NCBI GenBank assembly: GCA_002245135.1
Contig: NGBS01000312.1
Span: forward strand, 1 to 64,000
Length of the DNA: 64,000 bases
DNA from: Proteromonas lacertae
Taxonomy: Eukaryota > Sar > Bigyra > Opalinata > Proteromonadidae
Reading direction: 5' to 3'
Part shown: positions 24,862-34,996 of the stretch, one piece after another
Position numbering within the stretch: the first letter of the stretch is position 1
Layout of the letters: every line of letters starts with the position of its first letter
The notes under the pieces: generated by a model
Databases searched by the model: none
Seen by the model: only the letters and a program-made list of their open reading frames with translations
Told to the model about the DNA's origin: nothing
Position numbers and translations under genes: made by a program

Positions 24862-27613
24862 TTATTGCAAAGGAAGAAAACAATCTTGTAGTTTACTCTC
24901 ATCAACTATTTTTGTAGTAAATTGATATTTGATTTTATATTTCTTCACTCCATTATTATATTCATCACATGATAATACAAGACATGGCTCATCTATCCTT
25001 AATTCTTCATCAACATAGAATCTGGATATAGTTGGAATATAGTCTTCATGATTAATAATTCTTCTTTTTTCATCTTTACATTTTCTCACATTTTCTGGTT
25101 TAATTCCATATCTAATCACACTTCCTACTTTTAAACTAAATTCATTTTTGAGATTATCATAATCATTTATTGTTGCTTTAACCCATTGTTCTTTTCTATC
25201 ATACATTAAATATACTTCTACCTCTTCACCTATATAATATTCTATCATTTCTTCTTTACTATCTTCTGCTTTCTTTTCTTCTTCTTCTTCTAACTTTTTT
25301 AAAAAATACTCTCTTATATCTTTAGCATAGTAAAACTTATCTCCATTTTCAATGTATATTATATATGTTTTATCACCTGTTATTGAATGAATAAATCCAT
25401 TTTGATTTTGATATTTTATTCTATCATTTATTTCATATTTATGGTTTATTATTGTTTTAGGTGATAATTCTTCTTCTTTCACTTTATAAGATACTGAAGG
25501 ATTTTTACTATAAATCTCTATATCATATAAATTGTTATTATAATGCACAAATATCACTTTATAAGTTGTTCTATCTTTTATAACAACATCCCCAATATTA
25601 TATTTGTTAGTCATTCTCAATGAATCTCTTCTTATTCTTTCCAATAACACATTTTCTTCATATCTTTTATCATCACATAATATTGAATAATATTTATCTT
25701 CTTCTTGTACTTTTGTTATTATTCCTTTTTCTCCTTTTATATCTATTATTCTATCACCTACAACGAATAATGTATTTGAATCATTATATGGATGAATATT
25801 ATCCTCATTCACATATTTATAATCATTATCATCATATAAAACTCCATAATATAATTCATATTGAGATTGATCATTTAGCTTATATCTTATCTCATTTATT
25901 TTACCTTTATATAAATTCTTTTTATAATTTGCTGAGACTGTCATTCCAATTCTATAATTATTATCTTTACATAACAGTAGATTATCATGTAATATATTTT
26001 CATAACATTGTTTATTATCTGTAATTGAGTAAGTCCTATTTTCATTAATTGATGTAATATTTCCTATTGTTATTAATTTTCCATCAAGAATTAACATTAC
26101 TTCATCATTTTTCTTTAATTTTGACATACTAATCATATATTCAGGAATATTATTAAGAAAATATTTATTTAACAATAATATATCATATGTATTATTTCGA
26201 CTATAAGATAATACAATTCCTGGTAAGATACAATTCTCATTGAAATGAATATTCACTTTAGTAAAAATACTATAACTCTTATTTAAATATGGATGAATAT
26301 TTAAGTAATCCACCAATTTATCACTTGAATAATCTGATGAAACAGACAATGAACTATTATTTACTTCACTAATCACACCTTTATTCCATTTATATTTTCC
26401 ATCTATATTCTCTCCGTATAACACTTCATCTCCTTTTTGATATTGATTTTCATATAATACATCTTTAATATCCATTCTCTTTATATACTCAATTTCTATT
26501 ATTGGAATATTCAATTTTTCATTATAACCAATAATATATCCATTCTGTTTTGCATTACTATATATTACATTACAAGGAAGTGATATTATATCTTTAGTTT
26601 CATCTACTTCTACAATATCCATTATTTTGTATTTGGTTTTAAATAAAGGATTATATTCACTTTTTTTTAAATCTAATTTATCAATATCATTGAATATATA
26701 TTGATTGTTATAATTTACACTAATTTTATCTTCAACTCTTACTATTTGAACATCACATTCCCTATTATCAAATTTTAATTTATAATAATCACCAATTATA
26801 ACTGTCTTACCAAATAGAAAATACTGTTTTGAAGATTCTTTCTTAAGATTTGTCTTTTGATCTTTTGCCATTTCAATATTATTTTCTTTTACATTGAAAT
26901 CATATCCACCATCTTCATATGTAATATTATAACTCCCATCTTCATTTATTCCATTAATTATTCCTTTTCTCTTGTTTAGACTTTGACTTAATAAATCTCT
27001 TTTATTTATTCCTTGATTTATTGTATTAGTCTTAAAAGAATATATATCACACCTATAAAAAATAATAAATAATTATACATTCCATTTTTGTCACTTTCAT
27101 CTAGTATTGTTCCATAACTATTATTTTTCTTTTCATACACTACATCACCTATTCCTTTATGTATACAATTATACTTCAAGCAAAGATGTATATGCTATTC
27201 AGTTTAAAAAATGAATATGAAATAAATAATACCTCTATTTTATCTTGTATTTCTTTGTATTGAAAATAATGTAATGAAGATTCTATTAATATTAATTCAT
27301 ATTCTTTTAAGTCATGTTTTAATTCCTCATCAATTAAGTCTTTGTAAGTATTAAATAACATTCTAATGGTTTTCAATGACTTTATAGACACATATTTAGT
27401 ATATTCTAAATCCAATTCTTCCAATCCTTTTATCATATCATACATATTTATATTTTCTCTTATTATTCTTTCATATTTACTAGTATTTATTTCTAATTTG
27501 GACTGTTTGCATTTGCTTCTATTTTTATAAAACTATAAATAATAATATATACATAAATATGTTCATTAATATTTTTGTATTTTTATATATTGTATTAATT
27601 GACTCCTCCATAA
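24862..27613 (-). CDS. Tudor/SH3-like repeat array protein
   Basis: One long exon (24862 to about 27050) plus two or three upstream exons code a protein of more than 800 residues. After an N-terminal helical region (NMYDMIKGLEELDLEYTKY) the rest is some eleven repeats of about 50-60 residues. Each starts with a (G/N)D-x-V-like strand and a Gly turn (GDEVLYGENIDGKYKWNKG; VGDRIIDIKGEKGIITKV; EINDRIKYQNQNGFIHSI), the look of small Tudor/SH3-like barrels. The last two units, YIGEEVEV...GIKPENVRK and YVDEELRIDEPCLVLSCDEY, are nearly shared with the divergent Hsp110-like gene at 28134. The 5' end is unresolved: an ATG at 27613 needs a frame fix. Function unknown. Confidence 0.65.
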
Positions 27614-27755
27614 TAATGATGTTTACAGTAGATTAATTTGTTTTATATTTACGTTTATTTTATAAATCTATTTAATATATGCTGTTATTAAATAACAAAA
27701 ATAAACTATATTCTTTATTTGAAGTGTGTAAATGAAAAAAATAAATTCTAACAAT

Positions 27756-27803
27756 CAAGCTCTGCTTGAATATAAAATGCTCTTTTTCTCATGCATTTTA
27801 TAT
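27756..27803. repeat. Two adjacent inverted repeats in a divergent promoter region
   Basis: The gap from about 27614 to 28133 between two divergent genes holds no convincing exon. Inside it lie CAAGC-TCT-GCTTG (27756-27768) and, two bases on, an 11-bp perfect inverted repeat ATATAAAATGC/GCATTTTATAT (27770-27780 and 27793-27803) around a 12-nt pyrimidine-rich loop. It could form a hairpin in DNA or RNA, or serve as a shared operator. No promoter motif is certain. Confidence 0.5.
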
Positions 27804-28133
27804 CTAATAGATCTGAAAATGAGTTTTTGAGTATATAAAAATTATATTTAATAGGTTTATAGAATCTTAACATCAAATTATTCGCATTTAACTAAATACT
27901 GTGTATGGATTAATTGAGTATTATAATTTTTAGAATAGGATATTAATGATTATACTATTCAAAATATATAAAAATAGTCTATATTATATGTTTATCGAAA
28001 ATATCTCAATTTAAGCAAAGATGAACAGAAAAATATTAGCAGTTATTTATTTAATAGTCTATACACTTGTGATTGATACAAATATCTAGTTGAAATACTC
28101 TACTGTAAAATTGTGAGTATTTTTTATTAAATC

Positions 28134-30872
28134 ATGTCTGCAAAGATTGAAAAGGTATATGGTGTTGATTTTGGTGGATATAAAATCACAACCACATCAT
28201 ATTCACCTACTGAGGGATATAAACTATATGAAACTGATTTAGGTGAAAAATCTCTGCCGTATTTTTATTCGATATAAATAATAGATGTAGGATTGTATTT
28301 TTAGAAGGCAATTTAGGTAAGAGGATGATTGGTCAAAAAGCTTTTACTCCTGTATTTGATTTTTGGTATCTATTGACATAGTCTCGACGAAATGTTAAAT
28401 TCTCAATAACGAGTATAAAGGATTTAATGGGAAAGAAATATGATGATCTGGACTTTGAAAATGACTTGAGATTAAAAAAGAAGAATGTAGAGAGAATGGA
28501 AGGAAATGGAATAATATTTAATGTATGAATATATTATTAATGATATGTTGTTGAATAGATAAACAATAATAAACTGAGTGTAGAACATTTATATATGATG
28601 TTTTTATCTAAAATTCAAGAGATATATAAAGAAGAAGAATTAAGTAAAGAAGAAGAGAAAGATCCAATGCCGATAATAATAGCAGTTCCAAATAGTTATG
28701 GTGAATTAGAGAAAGATATAATAAAGATATTATGTAATCGATTAAATATGAATTTATTGAGTATAATACCAGAGAATTTGAGTGTGAGTGTCTGTTATGG
28801 ATATGAAAATAACAACTCATTTTTATTAGAAGAAAAAGAGGTAGAATATTTATTAATAATCGATATTGGATATTTATATATGAATCTGACAATTAGTAAA
28901 TATGAAAAGGATAAATGTGAAATTATCAATGATTTATGTAATGATGAAATAAATGGAAAGAAAATTGATGAATTATTATTTAAACATTATGAAAATGAAA
29001 TAAAGAAAGACTTTCCAGAAATAAATACAAAAGATGAAGTAATAATAAACAAGATAATGAATGAATTAATCAAATGTAAATGTAAATTAAGTGCTGATGG
29101 AGCAAGTTCAATCAATTTATCCATCGATTTGACAGAAGATGAAACCTATGATGGTGTTTTAACAGTTAATGAATTAAACTCTATAATTACTCCATTAGGT
29201 GAAAGATTAAAAGAAATATTAAGAGAATTTATAAAAGATAGTCATTTAAATGAAGAAATGAAAAAGAATCTAAAGATATTACCAGTTGGTGGAACAATGA
29301 GAATTCCTTATTTACAGAGTATGGTGATAGAAGAAACACAAGAAATGTTAAACCCAGTAATAAAGATGATAAAGACTCTGAATATGGATGAATGTATCTC
29401 AAGTGGAAATAGTTATTATGGATCAATATTAAGTGGAAAATGGAAATATGAAGTAAATTATAAAAGAATAGAAAATGATAGAAAGAATTTAACCAAAGAT
29501 CATATTCTGTGTTTAAAAAGATTGTATATTTAATATGTTTTACTGAAATAGTAATGAACTTCAAAATGAGATGATAAATAAAAGAATGGAATTAAAAGAC
29601 TTTCTAGACTTATATGACTATTTGGAATTGAATCTGAGTGAAATTGAAATGAAAATGATTGAAAATGATTGTGATGACAGTAAAATGAAATCAGAATTAA
29701 ACTATTTAATTAAGTTCTTCTATGTATAATTGATATTTTATATAATGAATTAGTATTGTAAAGATAGTGTTGTTAATATAAAAGAAGAAGAGAAATATGA
29801 AAGTGGTTATTCTCCATTTGCTCAGTATTTCAGTGATAAATATTTAAACAAAGCGAAGAAATTAGAAAAATGTGATAAAGATCTTTCCATAATTGAAGAG
29901 TTAATAAATGCAATGAAAGATGAGAGATTGAATAAAGAAAATGAAAAACTAAACATTCAAATCAAATCAATAATAAAAGTTCAAAAAGAAGTGATGATGA
30001 ATGAAATGATCGAAAGATTAATGAGAATAAACAATATTAAAGATGAAAAATACAAAGATGTTATTAAAACTACACAATTAGATGAAAAATCAATCATTCA
30101 AACATTAATGTATATAACAGATTATTCTAAGATGAGTGGAGAAGAGAATGGAAAATCAGCTGAATCATGCTATTCAAAATTGTATATTTATTGCTTATTA
30201 TTCTAAAATAGTCATGTAATTATAAAGATTATAAAAGATATAGTTGAAAGAAATGAAAAAATCAATATTTTACCAGTTTTAGAAGAGGTGATTGATTTAT
30301 TTGATGATTATGTGAATAAAAGATATGAAGAAAAGATTATAAAATCAAAAATAGAAAATATTGAAAGAAAAATAGATTATTATAGTAATTATTCATCATA
30401 TAATAATAAAGTAAAATATCTGATATATGGATATTATAATGAAATATTCAAATATGAAAATGAGATTATAAAAGAGAATCAAAGAATTAATGAAAAAGAA
30501 TATCCAATAGGTGAAGAAGTAGAAACATTGTTAATATCTAATGGAAAAGAGAAATGGATAAAAGGAATAGTAAATGATTTTGATTATGACAGAAAGGAAT
30601 TTAGTATAAAAGTAGAATTAACAGGAATAAAGCCAGAGAATATAAGAAGAATAAATCGAAGAAGAAAAAGAAAAATCGTTAAACACATAGAATACAATCC
30701 ACCTTTATCTAAGTATTATGTAGATGAGGAATTAGGAATTGATCAACCATGTCTAATATTATCTTGTGATGAATATGATAATGGAGAAAAGAACTATAAT
30801 ATAAAATATCAAGGTATGGTAAAGATAGTTGAAGGAAATACAATTGAATCAGCTTATTTACCTGTTCAATGA
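28134..30872 (+). CDS. Divergent Hsp70/Hsp110-like ATPase fused to Tudor-like module
   Basis: Seven exons splice in phase (introns near 28262-28287, 28351-28380, 28525-28559, 29525-29552, 29727-29753, 30183-30209). The start MSAKIEKVYGVDFGGYKITT is a degenerate phosphate-1 loop of the Hsp70 fold. IIIAVPNSYGELEK, LLIIDIGYLYMNLTI and ILPVGGTMRIPYLQSMV mark the connect, phosphate-2 and adenosine regions. The glycine-rich loops are weakened, so ATPase activity is uncertain. A helical region follows, then YPIGEEVETLLISN...GIKPENIRR and YYVDEELGIDQPCLILSCDE, closely related to the end of the divergent gene at 24862. Such a fusion is not a standard Hsp110 layout. Stop is TGA. Confidence 0.7.
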
Positions 30873-31037
30873 AAATTATAATATTTATGTTTTATTTCTT
30901 TAACTTTTGAATATATTCGTAAAAATATCACTCATACAACATGCATATTGTATATGTTATCGCATATTTCATCTCCATATTTCATTCACAAATTACATGT
31001 CATTTATGTAATTTTGACCAAGATTATTTTTTTCAAA

Positions 31038-32029
31038 ATGATTGAAGAAGAAGATCATTTCAATAATCTGCTAAGTTTTGAAGGTGAAGAAAGCAGGCAA
31101 GATTCAATAAAAAGGAAACTGGATGGTTTACAACAATATTTTGGTGTATATTCTCAATTCTATTAATTTATAATAGTATATATTAATCATATGTGTTATT
31201 TTATTATCTCTACTACTAATTTTTACTAAATGTGACCAACCGTGGAAAATGTATTTAATTTCAATTTATTTACATTAGTTTACTCTCTGTTGAAATAGCC
31301 GTTTATGCAGTATATGCAATACTATTTTCAATTCGTTCATATCTGAAGAATTGGACAGAGAATATGTCATTTATCGTTTTAATTGTTGGTACATTAATTC
31401 ATTGTCTTGGTTACTTAGGTCCAATTATAGCAATAGTATATAAAGAATACAAAAATCCCTTTGCATTCTCTCTAATATTAATAATAAACTTAATAACCTG
31501 TCTAATTCCATGTATTGTTCCAGTTTCAATGTTATTGGATTTTTATCCAAATAATGAAGATGAATTAGCAATATTCCAATATTTAAGATGTCACTGTATC
31601 CCTGTCATTCAAAGGAAATTATTTATTATATTTAATTTTATGTTTATAAGTGGTTTTACAATTAGTTCATTTATTGTTGTAAATTCATCAAAAAATGATG
31701 AAAAATGTGAATCTGTACAGACATTTTATATTATATTACTTGCGCTTAGTTTGTTACAAATGATATTGATGATGATTGGAGTGTTAATATATCAAATACA
31801 CAAATATATAAGATTAACATTTATAATTTCTACTTTAGTTGCTGGAATAGGTTATGGTTTGTTTGTGTGTATAGAATACTCACAAACTAGATGTACTGGA
31901 ATTATGTATATTAATATTTATTAAATTTATAGTAAGAATTACTTTTTAGCAAGTGGTATTATCGATTTGGTTGTATCCTTCATTGGAATATTGATTTGTA
32001 TAGTGTTTCAGATTGAACTGTTCTTGTAA
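31038..32029 (+). CDS. Polytopic membrane protein (about eight spans), unknown
   Basis: Four exons (introns near 31146-31176, 31250-31277 and 31905-31931) code about 300 residues. After an acidic, charged N-terminus come roughly eight hydrophobic segments, including IIAIVYKEYK, LILIINLITCLIPCIVPVSM, FIISGF-type helices and a C-terminal SGIIDLVVSFIGILIC. A Cys-containing loop (YLRCHCIP) lies mid-protein. The pattern suggests a seven- or eight-span receptor or transporter, but no signature such as a DRY or transporter motif is seen, and I do not assign a family. Confidence 0.6.
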
Positions 32030-32099
32030 TGCATTTAAACAAGTAAAAAACAATAAATTCATAAATTAATTAATAGATATTTTCTATTTATATTGGATT

Positions 32100-32381
32100 T
32101 TATTTGTAACGACTAAGAGATCTAGATATACGTAGTTTTCCAAATTGATTGTTGATTCTTCTATCATTTCTAGAATTTGGTGGATGTAAAGGAATTTGAT
32201 TTTCTTTTTCAGCAAATAATGTTACAATACTATAAAATATATGTCACAATTCTATACAACAAGTATATTGAATAAAAGATAGTGAAAATAAACATAAAAA
32301 ATTTGGTTATAAATAAACTAGTATCATGATTATCTAGGTTTGGAATAAAATATCAGTAATACTCTCATTAGATTTAGACAT
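32100..32381 (-). CDS. Small single-span membrane protein (74 aa)
   Basis: Too small and split for simple frame detection. Three exons (32363-32381, 32258-32333, 32100-32229) with 29- and 28-nt introns of the usual GTAT...TAG type give an in-phase protein of 74 residues. It starts MSKSNENNHDTS, has one membrane helix (FFMFIFTIFYSIYLFIVTLF), and ends in a basic, Ser-rich tail (RISRSLSRYK). It sits between two larger genes. The consistent phases argue for a real gene. Function unknown. Confidence 0.6.
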
Positions 32382-32464
32382 TTTAAGAAAAATAGAAAAC
32401 CAAAACGATTATATTTTTAAAATTATTCAAACTTTGCTTGATTTGATTTTTAAATTCAAATTTT

Positions 32465-33937
32465 ATGAGTGAAATTGAAGAGATTAGAAAACAATTAAAA
32501 AGTGCTGGTATATCTGATAATCTACCGGATGATGTTTTGATTGAATTGCTTAAGGAACTAAAAGTAGAAGACAATGAAAGAAGTGAAAATGAGGAAGAAG
32601 AAGATAATGAAAATGAAAACAGTGTAAATGAAAGTACAGATTATAGTACAGATGTTGGTACTCCAATGAAGACAATACAAGAAGAGAGTGACTGTGATAC
32701 AGAAGATACACCACCGCCAATTGTATTTACATCACCATCTAGACCAAATCCGTTTTATATGAGTCCTAATTCTACAATAGATTCTAGAATAGATAATTCA
32801 GTCAATTATACTAAACCAGCAACAGAGACTCCTTCAAAGCTTAAAAGTACTGAAGAATCCGCTTCTCCAATGAATATATCATCAACATTACAAGAAGAAA
32901 GTGATGATGATGATAATTATACAAAATCAGCAGAACTAAATAATACATATGAAGAGGAAGAAAGCAATGAACAAGAACAGTCATTTATATATTCATCAGC
33001 ATCATCGACAGTTACATCTCCCTTAAACACATCAAATATTATAAAATCAGCAAAATCAACACCAATTCCAATAAATAAATCCATTTCAAAACCAAATCTA
33101 ACTAACAACAGTGATAATATCCCCTCTTGCCCATCTGTTTCTAATACTATCCCTCAATTAAGTCAATCACCTCCTTCTCAACCTCCACCACTATCAACAT
33201 CATATTATAGTAATGATATAAGTAGTGACAGTGATAATGATGAAGATTATTCAGGATTTATACTTGGTACTTCCAATATAATAACAAATCAACCAAATCA
33301 TAAAACTACCAATATTAAACAGTCTAAAGTAATACATGAAATACCATCAGTAATACCAAAAAATACAAATCATTCTATAACTAATTATAACAACAAAGAA
33401 AATAGAAATATAACAAAATCATTAAGTTTAAAGTCAAACTCAATCAAGCCAAAGAGTAGTAGAATAACCTCTACATCACCAATACAAGACCAATCACAAA
33501 CACTACATTTACATCAGCATAATAATAAGCCAAAAGTATTACAATGCCATTGTCAGAATAAACCATCAGTACCATATATTGTACCTATTACATCATCATC
33601 ATCCTCTTATTCAACACCATCATTTATAAAGAAAAATTATAAGAATGAGATAAATACAGGAAGATGTTATAAACACGATCCTGTAAATAATTATAAGAAG
33701 ATAAATAACGAATGGAAGAAAGTATCAGTATTACAGAATAAGAAGAATATGCCCAAATCATATAATAAAGTGAAAGTGATAAAAAGATCACATCCTGAAA
33801 TACCTTCAAACTATGTTCCTGGTCCAATGAAGAAGAGAGATAAGTTAGTGTTTAAGTTGAGAGAGAAGATGATGAATTATGAGATGATAACTCCAGATAG
33901 AAACTTGGATTTAGATCAATCTGCTTTTTATTTGTAA
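32465..33937 (+). CDS. HYLS1: HYLS1 centriolar protein homologue
   Basis: One intronless frame of 490 residues. The N-terminus, EEIRKQLKSAGISDNLPDDV, resembles the conserved HYLS1 N-terminal helix. A long Ser/Asn/acidic linker follows. Near the C-terminus come KHDPVNNYKKINNEWKK, then IPSNYVPGPMKKRDKLVFKL, which line up with the HYLS1 box of animals (DxVxxYxxYKxxW; P-NY-VP-x3-KR). HYLS1 binds SAS-4 at the outer centriole and is needed for transition-zone and cilium formation. The linker is longer than in the human protein (about 299 residues in all). Good confidence from two separate conserved boxes. Confidence 0.85.
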   Translation: MSEIEEIRKQLKSAGISDNLPDDVLIELLKELKVEDNERSENEEEEDNENENSVNESTDYSTDVGTPMKTIQEESDCDTEDTPPPIVFTSPSRPNPFYMSPNSTIDSRIDNSVNYTKPATETPSKLKSTEESASPMNISSTLQEESDDDDNYTKSAELNNTYEEEESNEQEQSFIYSSASSTVTSPLNTSNIIKSAKSTPIPINKSISKPNLTNNSDNIPSCPSVSNTIPQLSQSPPSQPPPLSTSYYSNDISSDSDNDEDYSGFILGTSNIITNQPNHKTTNIKQSKVIHEIPSVIPKNTNHSITNYNNKENRNITKSLSLKSNSIKPKSSRITSTSPIQDQSQTLHLHQHNNKPKVLQCHCQNKPSVPYIVPITSSSSSYSTPSFIKKNYKNEINTGRCYKHDPVNNYKKINNEWKKVSVLQNKKNMPKSYNKVKVIKRSHPEIPSNYVPGPMKKRDKLVFKLREKMMNYEMITPDRNLDLDQSAFYL

Positions 33938-33979
33938 ATTAATTGTGACAAAAATATTCAAAAATTAAATAAATATATA

Positions 33980-34896
33980 TTATTCCTTTTTTATTTTCTT
34001 AAAATAATTAGAAATATCTTTATTATTTTCACTACTATTCCTTTTCTTTTTAAACTTACTTTCTTCTTCTTTTTCAGTTTTATTTTCTTCTTTCACTTCT
34101 TCTTTAACATCCTCTTTCTTTATTGGAGTGAAAAATGAATGTAAAGATGGAATATTTACCTTCTCAATATTAGAAGGTTCATTTACATCATAATTATTAT
34201 TTATTTTTGATGATACTTGATACCATGATAGATTATCTTCATTTGGAATTAAACACTTTTTATAATCAGTAAAAATAGGATTTATCCATTTATTAATTTC
34301 TTCTTCATTCTTTAATATTATTGGAATACGAGGATGGATTTTAGAGAATTTAGATGGAGATTTACCTGTACAAATAGTGAATGTGTATAGTGATTCACCA
34401 TTTTCAGATTTAATATTTGTATATAAACCTGCTAAATAAATTAGATCAGATTTTTCTGATTTTATGAAGAAAGGATGTTTATCTATTGATTCATTTTTCC
34501 ATTCATAGAATCTATATACAATATAAGTTAATTGTGTATATATATACCCTTGAACAACAACTACACATCTTTTATTCTGAACTAAATGCTTGAAAGATAG
34601 AGTAGTATCTAGAGTTTCACTTCTTGCATTGAACATTTTAAAATGATCTAACTTCTTTTCTTTGTCAACTGAGGTGATTAATCCCCATTTCATTGTATGA
34701 AGACATTTTCCATCTTTTCCATCGTATTTTATTACCGTAACATCACTTCCAGGATGAATATTATAATTTATTGAATCTATAAATCATAAAGAGACGAATT
34801 TGTACACTTATCTTTACAGACCCATTTATTAATATCAATTCCTAAGAATTTTGCTAATAGAACTGGATCCAAAGCACAAACCATTCTGATACACAT
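33980..34896 (-). CDS. HMCES: HMCES/SRAP-domain abasic-site protein
   Basis: The start was set at 34896 because it gives MCIR, putting the catalytic Cys directly after Met as in MCGR of the SRAP family; a later ATG would leave the Cys inside. Introns (near 34790-34830 and 34520-34555) are removed to give MKWGLI, NARSET-like FNARSETL, the GFYEWK motif and HPRIPIIL, so Cys2, Asn, Glu and His of the active site are all present. HMCES crosslinks to abasic sites in single-stranded DNA at forks. The C-terminal tail carries two degenerate PCNA-binding-like boxes (PSLHSFFTP; KDISNYFKK) lacking the usual Gln. Confidence 0.93.
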
Positions 34897-34996
34897 TGTA
34901 TAAAGAGAAAAAAAGAAAAAAAAGAATATTGTTGTCAAGCTAGTTGGCTTGAGCAAATAAAAAAATAAAAATCATTTTTGTTTTTCTCATAAAATA

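Noticed and set aside
25620-26024. Plus-strand His/Tyr/Leu-rich frame
   Set aside because: Shadow of the minus-strand Tudor-like array exon, which has balanced protein composition.
28021-28089. 22-codon ATG frame resembling a signal peptide upstream of the Hsp110-like gene
   Set aside because: It ends in TAG before the main start and no phase-correct splice joins it; at most a short upstream frame.
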